DNA of 64,000 nucleotides from Orobanche coerulescens (GCA_033398695.1 CM065811.1:112019501-112083500); one strand, 5' to 3'; shown: positions 9,584 to 21,775, counted from the stretch's first letter. Notes: generated by a model not told the origin, from the letters alone. Numbers and translations are program-made.

Positions 9584-11050
9584 GGACATTTCCGCCCCAT
9601 TTCGTCATTTTTCCACCTATCCTCCTTCCTTGGGCGATTTTGGGCGATTTATGAAGATAACTTCGAGCTACTATCATCTATGAACATCTTCAAGCTTCTA
9701 GTTCGGATTATTCAACATTTAATCCTCTCCACCACTCCAAATCAAGGTAAACTTTGTCTAACCCTAGAATTTCAGGATTTGGGGGTTTTCCTTCTGATCT
9801 ATTCTTGCTAATGTGTTGGAATATGTTGAGTATGGGTTATATACCTTGGATACATGTTTTCTTATGGATTTATTGGTGTATTTTCTGGAATTGTTGAGTA
9901 TTTGGGATGGTTGAGTGTGATTCACCATCTAGAGGTTTTCTTACCAGAATACATGTGTCGTGGGTAGTATTTTCGGGTGGATTCCAACTAATTTTCCTAC
10001 CGATGGGTTATTGATAGTTGATTACGAACTTGTCTAGGTTTGGAGTTGTCGATTCCTTTAACGGCGGTACCTCGTCGTTCGTACCCGTTCCTCTCATTCC
10101 AGGCAAGTAAATTCTTGCTCGGTTAAAAGGATAATCATTCCTTTCGTTGTTGTTCATTCATACATGTAACTAATTCATAGTATATCAATCATGTTGAGAC
10201 TTGTAATTATCAAACTAATCACTTAATTAATGAGGAACGACGATTCCAATCATTTCATTTGAGCTATCACTCATTGCATTATTAATTCACTACGGTGAGT
10301 CATTCTTGACCCTTTTCGGATTTCTATTCATTATTATTCATCATGGTTGCTTTTGTTCTAGTGACCTTCTGGGATCGTATTGCGTTGCCGGGTGGTATAT
10401 GTGTGGAATTTTTAGTCGGGCACACGATGGTCATGTATTACGCGGGTAATCCGATACATTGGACCGTGCACACAGTAAAGTACCTCCGTGAGACTGTTTA
10501 GGCCAAGTGCGTTTGTATATGCGGGATTCTGGACACTCGGCTAGTTGTGCACTTGCACATCCCATTCGGACGTACTATGATGCCCCTCCTTCAAACTTGG
10601 TTTCATAATTAAGTCATGTGATTATTGTATTTGCTCAACTCTTGAGGATTGTTGTTTTGTGTAACTGACCCCATTGGGATGTTGTTTTTAGGTCATGGCA
10701 AGGCAAAGGCATCGGAAGAGAACATTGACGGCGAGGAGTCCCAGTGATACTAGTAGGGACCCCAGTCTTCTCAGTTGTTCATGTTTCTTTCATGTGTATT
10801 TTTTGCTGTAGTTTCCATTTGGATTTTCATTTTATTCAGTGTTGTATATTTCATCCTCATATGAAATATATATGTATTCTGTATTCCTGGGTGTATTGTA
10901 CTTAAAACTCCTCATAGGAGTAATTGGTAATATAATATGGTTTGGTACTACAGTTATATTATTTAAATCACTATTTTTCATTTGCCTGGTAAGTCCCAGT
11001 TGGGGGTCCACGGTACTGTGATAGCTGCCTAGTTTGGGGTGTTACAGAGT

Positions 11051-11062
11051 TGGTATCGGAGG
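11051..11062 (+). other. Gypsy-2 primer binding site
   Basis: TGGTATCGGAGG four bases after the LTR end. It matches the initiator tRNA-Met site with G at base eight and a further mismatch at the end. A leader of about 540 bp without a clear frame follows, up to the gag start at 11603. Confidence 0.8.
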
Positions 11063-11602
11063 GTGCTTTTGAATACTACCCTTTCTAGTCATGTCTCATT
11101 GAAATCATCGTTCATCAGTCTAGTATCATTAGACTTTCGCGTCACGTGTGACCTGTGAAAGCGCCAAGCCCCTCAGACCAAAAGAACGATATGATTTCTG
11201 ATGCCATGGTATAATTTGTGGCAATAAGAATCAATTCATTCATCATTCATCAGACAACAATCCTCAATCATCATTTTCTTTTGGATCTTGCCGATCATGT
11301 TAACTCATTAATCACTCAATCAATCTCATTGCTCATTTGTTGATCTTGGGGATCGTATTATCAATCTTGTTAACTTGTTCAAGATAATCATTTCAAGAAT
11401 TTCATCAGATAATCATGTCACCTCAGTTGATCTTTCATGCGATCTTATCATATTCTGGCGTAATGTCGACGATCAATTTACTGCACTATTAATGCATTCA
11501 TTATGTTAGAGTGTGTATGCTCATAATTATCATTCCATGATGTAATCATAATCCGATATTCATGCTAGATCTAAAATTATCATGCGACTTTCCTACTTCA
11601 GT

Positions 11603-12912
11603 ATGGATAGAGCTGTTAGAAGACACAGGGGAAGAGGGCGCGGTGCGGGCCGAAACTCGAGAGCTCGTGTGAATACCCGCGCGAACGCGAGGGATGTCAT
11701 TAGTTCAACAGGCAGCGATGCTGCCCACTCAGCTGATGATGCTACTCATTCACCAGTCGATAATCATTCACTGTCAGGGAGTCGTACCCGAGATGCAGCC
11801 CAATCGGAAGGTGTTCGGGTTGACCCATTCATATTTATGCAGGGCATGATGGCCCAAATGACTCAGATAGCACGTCTGATGGAGACAATGCATAATTCAA
11901 GCACTCAGACTCAACAGGCTCCTCCGCCGCCACCTCAGAGGCAAGAGAGGAGTGTGAGCAGTATAATCAGCGACATCTCTCGCCAGAGGCCACATACTTT
12001 TGAGGGCTCATCTGAGCCGGTGGATATTATTCACTGGCTTGATCATTCGAGAAGCTATTTGCTATGGTGGAGTGTCCCGAAGCGTACAAAGTTTCGGTCG
12101 TGGCTTACTATCTAGGTAAGAGCGCTCACTCATGGTGGGTATCTTTGAAACCCACCGACGTATCTTACATTTGGGACCAGTTTAAGACCCTCATGTTGGA
12201 AAGATATTATCCGGCCCCACTCAGAGAGGCCAAATTATCAGAATTACTCAGTCCTGACCCCTCAGTGGAGGAATATGTTCTCGCCATCACCGAAAGGTTT
12301 CAGGAGCTACTTCCCTTGGCCTCATCAATTATCCACTCCGAGGCGGATAAAATCCAGTACTTCAGTAATAGGTTGAAACCTCATATGCGGATGTAATTGC
12401 TTAATCATCATTGCGCCACCCTCGCTGAGTTCATCGAGAAAGCTCTTACTTATGAGCTTACTGCTAAGGAAATTGCTAAACAACAATCTTCATCTCCTGG
12501 AAAGAAATCGAAGAATCACAATCAGTCCGAGGGTAGTCGGGCAACCTTCAAGAATCCTCGCACGGGTTCTACTTTTTCTGAGCGACCTCTTATGGCGCCT
12601 AAACCTGCAGAATCTCAGTCCCGAGTAGCCAGTTCGTCCATCACATGTTTCAACTATGGAGAACATGGTCATTACAGCACTAAGTGTCCGAAACAGACTA
12701 TCACGTGCAACGTCTGTGGGATTGCCGAGCATAAGGCCTGTTTCTTCCAAAGAGATTCCAGACCTGCTCTGACGGCATTTCAGACCCCGAAGTAGTTGGT
12801 TATTAAGAATCAGAATACTCAGTCCGCGTTGTTTAAGACGATGGGAGCAAATAAAGGCGGAACCCATATTTATCAGACAGGAGCATCCGGTTTGGGGGCC
12901 GGCAAGCCCTAA
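11603..12912 (+). pseudogene. Gypsy-2 gag
   Basis: Capsid-nucleocapsid part of the polyprotein. It starts at ATG 11603 (MDRAVRRHRGRGRGAGRN), an Arg/Gly-rich N-terminus. The capsid core (PDPSVEEYVLAITERFQELLPLA) lies in the +1 frame relative to the start, so a frameshift sits near 12055. In-frame stops follow at 12394-12396, 12793-12795 and 12910-12912. The zinc knuckle is CFNYGEHGHYSTKC (second Cys changed to Tyr) followed by CNVCGIAEHKAC. No stop separates gag from pol other than these apparent mutations, so the intact ancestor probably had one long gag-pol frame. Confidence 0.88.
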
Positions 12913-15900
12913 ATTTATGAGATGAAGAGGACCGACGATCCGGAGGCCCGAATGATCTCAGGTACACTCGAAATTCTATCTCAACCTTTGTGTACCCTTT
13001 TTGATACTGCCGCATCACATTCATTCATTTCCGAATCATGTTTGAGTAGACTACACATGGATAGTGCTACTAGTTATGGACCTTATGTCATTGGCCTACC
13101 TGCTGGTAGAAGAATTATCGGAAATCGTGAAGTTAAGAACTGTCCGATTCAGCTTAACGGCCGTGAATGGTTGGCGGACCTGATCGTGGTAGACTTACTT
13201 AGGGACGATGTAATCTTGGGTGTTGATTGGATGGATCGTCATGATGCCACCCTTAGTGTCCGTAAGAATATGGTCACTATCATTTCAGGCATTGGAGTCG
13301 AGTGTGTATTTCAGGAGGGTAACCCCAGCCGTTCCGGAAGAGTTATTAATATGATGAAAGCAGTGAAGTTACTCAATCAGGGGTGTGTCGGTGATTGGTG
13401 CTATATGACCAAGACCGAGAAATCATCAGTGACGTTAGCAGATATCCCTATAGTGAGAGACTATGTCGACGTGTTTCCAGACGAGTTACCTAGTTTACCT
13501 CCACAGAGAGATGTTGAATTCACGATAGAGTTGGAGCATGGCACGTCCCCAATATCAAAAGCACCGTATCGTATGTCCCCGACCGAAATACAGGAACTGA
13601 AGAATCAACTGCAGGAATTGACCGAGAAAGGTTATATCCGACCGAGTGCATCCCCATGGGGAGCACCAGTGTTATTTGTCGAGAAGAAGGATGGTTTATT
13701 TCGCTTGTGCATTGATTATCGGGAGCTGAACAGAGTGACGATCAAGAATAAATATCCCCTACCCCGCATCGATGATCTCATAGATCAGCTCCAGGGAGCT
13801 TTAGTATTTTCCAAGATCGATTTAAGATCTGGGTATCATCAGTTGCGAATTCGAGAGTCAGATATCGCAAGAATGGCATTTGGAACACGCTATGGGCACT
13901 ACGAGTTTGTAGTGATGTCGTTTGGGTTAACTAATGCACCTACGGTATTCATGGAGCTAATGAACCGAGTTTTCATCAAATATCTAGATCAGTTCGTCGT
14001 TGTTTTCATATATGATATTTTGATTTATTCTCGTAACCAAAAGGAGCACGAACTTCACCTTCATCCGATCCTCGACGTGTTGAGACGAGAGCAACTCCAT
14101 GGAAAATTTTTTAAATGTGAGTTCCGGATGTCCGAAGTGTCGTTTCTCGGACATGTGATTTCATCAGACAGGGTTCGTGTCGACCCTAAAAAGATGGAGG
14201 ATATCCGAGATTGGCAACCTCCAAAGAATGTTAAGGAAATCAGAAGCTTTCTCAGATTAGCAGGCTATTACCGGCGATTTGTGAAAGGATTTTCTAAAAT
14301 CGCTCAACCTATGACGAGCCTTTTGTGGAAGTATAAGAAATACACGTGGTCTGACGCATGTCAGCAGAGTTTTGAGGAACTCAAGAGCCATCTAATTTCA
14401 GTGCCTGTCCTTTCTTTACCACAAGGGACGGAAGGATTCATGGTTTATAGTGACGTGTCCGGACACGGTCTTGGATGTGTATTAATGCAGAACGAAAAGT
14501 TGATTGCTTATACTTCACGGAAACTGAGGCCTTATGAGGTCAATTATCCGAACCACGACCTGGAGCTAGCGGCCGTGGTTTTCGCATTGAAGATTTGGCG
14601 TCATTATCTCTATGGCGTCACTTGTCATTTTCATCGATCATAAGAGTTTAAAGTATATATTTACTCAGAAGGAGTTAAACATGCGACAGAGACGATGGTT
14701 ATAACTGATTAAAGATTATGATATAGAGATATAATACAACCCGGGTAAGGCGAGTGTTTTCACCGACGCCTTGAGCTGTAAGTTTGTTAAGGAGCAAAGG
14801 CTTGCTCATTTGACTGCTCAGAAGGAAGTTCAATAGGAATTCCTAAGACCTGAGATCGAGGTTTGGTTACAGCGAGTGCAAGGGAAACTTTGTATGTTAG
14901 AGATTTCCTCGCCACTAGAAGAGGCAATCAGAACAAAACAGGGTTCAAACCCATTTTTGTTGTGCATTCGAGAAGATGTGGCTCAGGGGAAAGCCCCTGG
15001 ATTTGTGGTCCACGAGGATGGACATTTGCGATTCAAGAACGGTTATGCGTTCCGGCGGATGACGAGTTGAAAATCTCTATTTTGAGAGAAGATCATGCTA
15101 CCCCATATTCCATTCATCCGGGGTCTAGAAAGATGTACAAAGACTTGAAACAAAATTATTGGTGGAGTAATATGAAGCGAGAAGTCGCAGAATTTGTTTC
15201 GAGATGTTTGACCTATCAGAGTGTCAAAATAGAACATCAACGACCGACGGGTATGCTAACACTGCTCCCTATTCCAGAGTGGAAGTGGGAGGATATTTCA
15301 ATGGACTTCATCACGAGTTTGCCAACGAGTCGTCGTGGCATGAATATAATTTGGGTAATCGTGGACCGTTTAACTAATTCAGCTCATTTCCTTGAGATTA
15401 AGGATACGTGGGGTCCCGAGAGACTTGCCCGGTTGTTCATTAAAGAGATCGTGAGATTGCACGATACTCCTAAGAGTATCATTTCTGATCGTGATTGGCG
15501 ATTCGTGTCACGTTTTTGGAAATCCATTCATCTTGCCATGGGAACTCAACTAAATTTTAGCACAGCTTTTCACCCTTAGTCCGACGGACAATCAGAACGA
15601 ACTATTCAGAAGTTGGAGGACATGTGGAGGGCATGTGTTCTCAATTGGAAAGATGATTGGGAATCCCAACTACCATTGATTGAGTTCACATACAACAACA
15701 GTTGCCATGCTTCGATTAAGATGGCACCTTACGAGGCCTTATACGGTCATCGTTGTCGATCTCCCTTGTGTTGGTATGACTTATCAGAATCAATCGCCAC
15801 TGAACCCGATATGCTAATAGCCGCACGCAAGAAGGTAGCGTTGATCAGGAGTCGTTTGTTGACTGCAAAGAGTCGACAAAAATCGTATGCGGATAATCGT

Positions 15901-16368
15901 TGTCGACCATTGGAGTTCGAGGAAGGTGACCATGTTTTGGTCAAGGTATACCCGAGTCGAGGTATTTTCCGTTTCGGGAAGAGGGGAAAGTTGAGTCCGA
16001 GATTCATTAGACCATTTGAGATCTTGGATCGAGTAGGCAGTCTGGATTATCGGCTGGCTTTATCTCCGGCTTTGAGCCGAGTTCATAATGTGTTTCACAT
16101 CTCTCAGTTGAGGAAGTATGTTGCCGACCCGAGTCACATACTTCAGTTCGATGAAATTGAGATCACGGATGATCATACGTACGAGGAGCGTCCTGTACGA
16201 GTCTTGGAGCGACGAATCAAACAATTGAGGAACAAGGCGATTCATTTGGTTAAAATTCAGTGGTCTAGACACGGAGTCGAAGAGGCTACCTGGGAAACCG
16301 AGGATAGTATGTGGGAGAGTTATCCCGAATTGTTTGACCCTTACTTTCGAGGACGAAACTTTTTTTAA
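12913..16368 (+). pseudogene. Gypsy-2 pol: protease, RT, RNase H, integrase, chromodomain
   Basis: Reading frame open from 12913 to 14640. Protease: [11 protein letters not shown] (about 13000). [25 protein letters not shown] (13708-13776), [12 protein letters not shown], and the catalytic motif FIYDILIYS at 14005-14031, where FIDD has lost one Asp. RNase H begins [13 protein letters not shown] (14450). A one-base shift near 14630 and a return shift near 15050 bracket [16 protein letters not shown]. Integrase: [17 protein letters not shown], zinc motif with RCLTYQSVK (second Cys changed to Tyr), [19 protein letters not shown] and, after a TAG at 15577, SDGQSERTIQ with the catalytic Glu. The C-terminal QWSRHGVEEATWETEDSM is chromodomain-like. 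Ends at TAA 16366. Tekay/Del-type chromovirus is likely but not proven. Confidence 0.92.
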
Positions 16369-16378
16369 GGGGGGAGTC
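16367..16378 (+). other. Gypsy-2 polypurine tract
   Basis: AAGGGGGGAGTC directly before the 3' LTR and overlapping the pol stop codon. It is the primer site for plus-strand DNA synthesis. Confidence 0.9.
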
Positions 16379-18521
16379 TGTAATACCCGGTTGCGAATTC
16401 ATTTATTATCATTCAGTAATTGTCACTCAGTAATTTTTCACTCATTAATAATCATTCATCATTCATATTCATTCATTGTGTTCGCCGTTCGGCGTATGTT
16501 GAATCATGTATCAATTATCATTCGTTTTTCAACCCTGTTAAGAATCGAGATGAGAATATTATCATTTTCATCATATTTGGTAGCCTTTCTGTGGGGTGTA
16601 GCGCATGCTACATACTCTTCATAGCGCATGCTATTTGAGTACTGGTAGCACACGTTATCGTTCAACATTTGAGCATGCTAGTGTAATCAAGGCAGATAGT
16701 CCAGTAGGTACTGGACTGAAATGGAGAATTCTTAGCGCACGCTATGAGTGGAAATAGAGTATGCTAGTTGTATTAGTAGCTCATGCTAAGACATCGTAGT
16801 AGCGCGCGCTAAGGCTCGAGCAGGCGGTGGACAGTAGGTTCTGGACTCCAATATTATGGACACCAACTATCTGGTAGCACGCGTTAACACTCAGTTAACG
16901 TACGCTAAGGGGAAGGTGTTAGCACATGCTATAAAGTATACGTAGTGCATGCTAACGAGGTAGGCATAGTTCACTGGACTACGCGGTGCACCCTCTAGCG
17001 CACGCTAATATCAGAAGCTAGCGCACACTAAGCTGGTTTTAGTATAAATAGGATATTTCTAACCCATTTCGTCATTTTTCTATCTCTCCTCATTCCTTGG
17101 GCAATTTCGGGCGATTTGTGAAGATCTCTTCGAGCTACTATAATCTATCAACATCTTCAAGCTTCTAGTTCGTATTATTCAACATTTAGTCCTCTCCACC
17201 TCTCCAAATCAAGGTAAACTTTGTCTAACCCTAGAATTTCAGGATTTGGGGGTTTTCCTTCAGATCTCTGCGAGATAGCTTGCTAATGTGTTGTAATATG
17301 TTGAGTATGGGTTATCTACCTTGGATACATGTGTTCCAATGGATTTATTGGTGTATTTTTTCGTAATTGTTGAATATTTGGGATGGTTTAGTGTGATTCA
17401 CCATCTAGAGGTTTTCTTATCGGAATGCATGTGTTGTGGGTAGTATTTTTGGGTAGATTCCAACTAATTTTCCTACCGATGGGTTATTGATAGTTGATTA
17501 CAAACTTGTCTAGTTTCAAAGTTGTCGATTTCTTCAACGGCGGTACCTCATTGTTCGCACCCTTTCCTCTCATTCCAGGCAAGTAAATTCTTGCTGGGTT
17601 AAAAGGATAATCATTCCTTTGTTATTGTTCATTCATACATGTAATTCATTCATAGTATATCAATCATGTTGAGATTTGTAATTATCAAACTAATCACTTA
17701 ATTCACGAGGAACGACGGTTCCAATTATTTCATTTGAGATATCACTCATTGCGTTATTAATTCACCTCAGTGAGTCATTCTTGACCCTTGTCGGATTTCT
17801 ATTCATTATTATTCATCATGGTTTCTTTTGTTCTAGTGACCTTCCGGGATCGTATTGCATTGTCGGGTGGTATATGTGTAGAATTTTTAGTCGGGCACAC
17901 GATGATCATGTATTATGCGGGTAATCCGATACATTGGACCGTGCACGGTAACGTGCCTCCGTGAGATTAATTAGGCCAAGTGCGTGTGTATATATGGGAT
18001 TCCGGACACTCGGATACTTGTGCACTTGCACATCCCATTCGGGCGTACTATGATGCCCCTTCTTCGAACTTGGTTTCATAATTAAGTCATGTGATTATTG
18101 TATCTGTTCAACTCTTGAGGATTGTTGTTTGGTGTAACTGACCCCGTTGGGGATGTTGTTTTTCGGTCATGGAAAGGCAAAGGCACGGGAAGAGAACATT
18201 GTCGATGAGGAGTCCTAGTGATACTAGTAGGGGGCCCCAGTCTTCTCAGTTGTTCATGTTTCTTTCATGTGTATTTTCCGCTGTAGTTTTCATTTGGATT
18301 TTCATTTTATCCAGTGTTGTATATTTCATCTTCATGTGAAATATATATGTATTCTGTATTCCTGGGTGTATTGTACTTGAAACTCCTCATCTGAGTAATT
18401 GGTAATATAATATGGTTTGGTACTACAGGTATATTATTTAAATCATTATTTTTCATTCGCCTGGTGGGTCATAGTTGGGGGTTCACGGCACTGTGATAGC
18501 CGCCTAGTTTGGGGTGTTACA
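16379..18521 (+). mobile_element. Gypsy-2 3' LTR
   Basis: 2143 bp, TGTAATACCC to GGGGTGTTACA, lacking the 265-bp insertion of the 5' copy. The donor-like CAAG|GTAAA is kept (GT at 17214-17215). The right target duplication ATATC follows at 18522-18526. Confidence 0.93.
16599..17050 (+). promoter_or_regulatory. Gypsy-2 3' LTR palindrome array and TATA box
   Basis: Groups of 4, 4, 4 and 2 TAGCGCACGCTA-like sites. The first group starts at 16599, 16622, 16646 and 16669; the last sites start at 16996 and 17019. TATAAATA is at 17043-17050, 12 bp after the last site. The spacer after the first group holds AGTCCAGTA and TACTGGACT, exact reverse complements separated by GG. Confidence 0.85.
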
Positions 18522-19856
18522 ATATCCGCATTTTTCCTTTTTCCGGTATTTTCATTTTGGTGTATTTTTCGTTTTCAGCGACTCTCTTGTAACCTTATTG
18601 ATATTTCGAGAATATTTAATACTGGACTTTTTATCATCCGGGCTTGTTTCGGACTTGTTATACTCAATTCCGCATTTAATACCATTTTCGTCGCTATTTG
18701 GTTCGAGTCTCATAATCGTTGTTTGGAACCGTCGTTTCAGGGTTTCCGTAAATCCACCTTGTGTTATATTATGCGTGTTGTGAGCTTTTTTTTTGGTGTT
18801 TCGATCGTGTTTCGTGGGTTTCGGATGTTTTTGGGCCGTTTTGTAATTTTTCAAAGTTATGGGGTAATTACTATCCGTGTCGTTTCTGAATATTTGGGTA
18901 GTCGGAATCGCGTCTTCTTTTAGCACTTTAGTTTCTGACTCGAACTCATCGTGAGTATATCCATTGGTAGTTGGTACACCTTTGTATTCTCCGATCAATC
19001 TTCGTCGAGACGTCATTTCATGCATATCTGGCATGTTGCCAGAGGCACGGTATTGCGTAATCTAGGGTTGTTATGCGTAATGTTCAATAGTTATGGTCAT
19101 AAGTTCTTCTTTGTATAACCGTAACCAAACATCATTTTTCCGCATTTTATCCAGTGGGCAACTACCGGCGTAATATTCATAAGTTACGGCCGTAACCTTA
19201 TAGTTATACGGCCGTAAGTGAGCTACATTTATTTGTCCAGATCCTTCCCCAGGGCCAGTTGCGGCCGTAAAGTGATACAGTTATGGCCGTAATGTTCAAT
19301 AGTTACGGCCGTATGTGAGTAATGTTACGGCCGTAACATCTGTCAGTATATAAACTGACAGGGCCGACTTTTTCCTCATTCTCTTCTCTCTTCTCTTCAC
19401 GTCGGGGGCGATCCTTGGAGTTAGGGTTCGTCCGATTTTCACCTAAACTTCGTTGGGGAAGTATATTCGAGCATAATAACATCAACCTAGCACATAATCA
19501 TGTGTTGTTCATCTTCGAATCAAGGTAAAATCTCTTAGAACCCTACTTTTGGGAAATTTAGGGGTTTTCAATTTATTGTCTGATTCGTGCCAAGTTGTTG
19601 ATTAATCCATGATGTATGTGATTAATCATAGTGCTATTCACGCTTTACCTACGAGTTCATGGTAAATTTCGTAGTATTAGTGAAATCGAGAGGGTTCGGT
19701 TGCGATCCGCCCTTGTTGTTTTTGTACAAATGTACATGAATCGTAGGTGGTTTTTCGGCCGTATTCCATTTTCGTACTCGTGTAGAATTGGTTGTGAATG
19801 TATTCTTCGAATCGTTAGGTTCATGTTTGTCGGTTCCTATCGATCGTGGTTAATTC
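18522..19856 (+). mobile_element. Gypsy-1 3' LTR, middle part
   Basis: Continues the LTR begun at 8663 (ATATCCGCATTTTTCC) after Gypsy-2. It matches the solo LTR from about 6047 to 7396. It contains a decayed TTACGGCCGTAA array (about 19049-19337), a TATA box and the donor-like AATCAAG|GTAAA (GT at 19525-19526). It is cut by Gypsy-3 at 19857; the remaining third is at 38124-39026. Confidence 0.9.
19340..19361 (+). promoter_or_regulatory. Gypsy-1 3' LTR TATA box in an inverted repeat
   Basis: Arms CTGTCAGT (19340-19347) and ACTGACAG (19354-19361) around ATATAA. Compared with the solo LTR, C became T in the left arm and G became A at the paired base of the right arm, so perfect pairing is retained. 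Confidence 0.8.
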
Positions 19857-20301
19857 TGTAACACCCCCGAGTTATTCAGGGTATATTACAGCACCGTGAG
19901 CTCTATCGTGGGACCCACAAGGCTAATTATATGCGGAACTATGAACTTTGACCGAGGAGCTCCAATACAATGAAATGAAGGACAATACAAATGGTATTCA
20001 AACTATATCTAATATATCCAAATACAACACATCATAATTCAATACCTCGGCAACACAGGCCGGAACATCAAGAAAACTGAAAAAGTACTCGAGTATTCAA
20101 AAACCATTAAAGTACAACAACGCTGAATGGAGGAAATACAAAACATAACCAGAGACAAGACACAGCATCACACTTGCCCATCATCTTCATGCCAACCCGG
20201 TACATACCTATCAGCTCTCCTTGAACGTGAAATACATGAAAGGTATTCCGGAATAACTAAATCTCATAGCATCACATTCAATACATACATGATTAACCAC
20301 A

Positions 20302-20431
20302 GAACCGCACCAGAGGCTACGGAACCCTCAGAGGACCCGTCGGTCCGTCCCAGAGTGGTTAACCCAAACTATCTGCGGAACCGCACCAGAGGCTACGGAA
20401 CCCTCAGAGGACCCGTCGGTCTATCCCAGAG
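20302..20431 (-). repeat. Tandem duplication of a 76-bp unit in the Gypsy-3 LTR
   Basis: The unit with CCAGAGGCTACGG and CCTCAGAGGACCCGTCGGTC occurs twice at 76-bp period. The same pair occurs in the other LTR (about 36718-36843). Read on the minus strand (GACCGACGGGTCCTCTGAGG) it lies downstream of TATA like the GGGAGGGTCC block of Gypsy-1. Confidence 0.8.
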
Positions 20432-21050
20432 CGAATATAAACCATTATACAATCCATATATCTTACTTTCAAAGTCGAGAACGCACAATCATAAACATAT
20501 ACTTGCCTTTGAGACATCGAGAATTCAGAAGGAAAAGAGTATAAGTTCGGTAGGTCCAAGAACGCCCTTTTGGCACCTAAACAATTCGTAAGTAATACGA
20601 TAATCAATAATCCATACTCAAATCACACGAAGAAACTCCCGATACCCACCTACGATTCACAAAACTACAGGGATAATCATATATAGGTTTGAAAATCACC
20701 CAAACCCTCTCAAGTCCGAAAAATGTACAAAACAATCCATCTAATCGTAGGGGAAACATGGGTACGGGGTAGATGCATCATATTCTCAAAGATCTCAAGC
20801 TCCAAAATAGATAAATCGGACGAATCTAAGAAAATCCCCAAAAATTCCCAAAACCATGGGTTCTAAGGACTTTACCTTGATTTGGAAGATAGAAATGGAT
20901 TAGATATTGTGTAATCTTTGTTATCCAACCAAAGATGATGATAGCTGAAGAAAGATCGCCTCAAAGCGCTCTGAATCGCCCAATCCCGCTGCTCACGTCG
21001 AAATGAGTGAGAAAGAAGTGGAAATGACAATTTCAGAGGTTGACTGCCCC

Positions 21051-21562
21051 TTATATAAAATCCCAGGTTAGCGCACGCTATGAATCCGGGCTAGCGTGCG
21101 CTAACGGGCTCACCCGGTAGTCCAGTAGCTTCTGTCCTGAGGCATTAGCACGCGCTACCACACCTTAGCGTGTGCTAACTGTTGTCCTGCAAAAGTTCCA
21201 ATTCACTACCCAACTCCGATAGCATGCGCTACGACTGGGAATTAGCGCGCGCTACACAACGCCTATAGCGTGCGCTGACTGCTGCCTAGCGTGCACTGAC
21301 TGCTGCCTAGCATGTGCTGACTGCTAGTCTAGAAAGTAGAAATACCTCACTGCCTATGCCGACTCAGCTCGTTAGCGTGCGCTATGGACGATGTTAGCGC
21401 GTGCTACTGACCACTAATAGCGTGCGCTAGCGAACTCCTAGCATGTGCTAACTGCTAGTCCAGCGAGCAGAATTAGCTACTGCCTCTGCCATACTCCGAA
21501 CGTTAGCACGCACTAAGGCTCAAAGCTAGCGTGCGCTACTCAAGTAGAAATAGCGTGCGTTA
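21051..21562 (-). promoter_or_regulatory. Gypsy-3 3' LTR TATA box and palindrome array
   Basis: TTTTATATAA on the minus strand (21051-21060), then about 8 bp upstream the first TAGCGCACGCTA-type site (21069-21080). At least 15 sites follow; starts include 21220, 21243, 21266, 21287, 21308 and 21373, 21395, 21418, 21439. Pitch is 21-24 bp within groups. Confidence 0.85.
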
Positions 21563-21740
21563 GCCTAGGCCTGCTATCTCCCTATCCCAGAACACTACCG
21601 AAAGGTCCAGTCAACACGATCATGATCCAAAAAGGTACGAAACTCTAAATCAACATCAACAACATCTCAAAGTGTTTATAGAGTGACAAAATAGGAAGAA
21701 CAGAAAGGTCAAACAGCCAATAAAAAGTACAAATATTACA

Positions 21741-21757
21741 TTCTCACCCTCTAAAAA
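21741..21757 (-). other. Gypsy-3 polypurine tract
   Basis: On the minus strand TTTTAGAGGGTGAGAA ends directly before the LTR start TGTAAT. It is less purine-pure than in Gypsy-2. Confidence 0.75.
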
Positions 21758-21775
21758 TAAGTTTCATCCCGAAAC

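Larger units (their letters stand above)
8672..11046 (+). mobile_element. Gypsy-2 5' LTR
   Basis: 2375 bp, TGTAATACCC to GGGGTGTTACA. Compared with the 3' LTR it has an extra 265 bp between the palindrome array and TATA (SINE-like, 9306-9570) and has lost the first site of the array. A donor-like CAAG|GTAAA lies at 9744-9751 (GT at 9747-9748). A short polypyrimidine run ending in AG at 10691 precedes an ATG, but the 3' LTR has CG there, so this acceptor is doubtful. Confidence 0.93.
8672..18521 (+). mobile_element. Gypsy-2, full-length chromovirus-like element
   Basis: A 9850-bp Ty3/gypsy element with both LTRs, PBS, gag, pol, purine tract and a perfect ATATC duplication at each side. It was inserted nine bases into the 3' LTR of Gypsy-1. 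Order: 5' LTR 8672-11046, PBS 11051, gag 11603, protease-RT-RNase H-integrase-chromodomain to 16368, purine tract 16367, 3' LTR 16379-18521. Coding regions have a few stops and frameshifts, so it is non-autonomous now. The LTRs differ by a 265-bp insertion and many single changes. Confidence 0.95.
19857..21740 (-). mobile_element. Gypsy-3 3' LTR
   Basis: 1884 bp. On the plus strand it runs TGTAACACCCCC to AAATATTACA. Minus-strand reading starts TGTAATATTT. It carries the palindrome array, TATA, donor-like CAAG|GTAAA (plus 20870-20879) and a tandem repeat. It is close to the right-hand LTR at 36156-38118, with indels. Confidence 0.93.

Noticed and set aside
9331..9600. An 89-codon minus-strand frame
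   Set aside because: It covers the SINE-like insertion and the TATA region; no protein family resemblance.
10686..10810. Short ATG frame after a possible acceptor in the Gypsy-2 5' LTR
   Set aside because: The 3' LTR copy has a broken acceptor and changed codons, so there is no support for a conserved peptide.
18552..19034. A 160-codon minus-strand frame and overlapping plus-strand frames
   Set aside because: They fall in the Gypsy-1 LTR, differ between LTR copies and show no domain.
20127..20591. A 154-codon plus-strand frame, with a similar one at 36704-37006
   Set aside because: It is antisense in the Gypsy-3 LTR, is driven by the 76-bp tandem repeat, and the two LTR copies do not keep the same frame.
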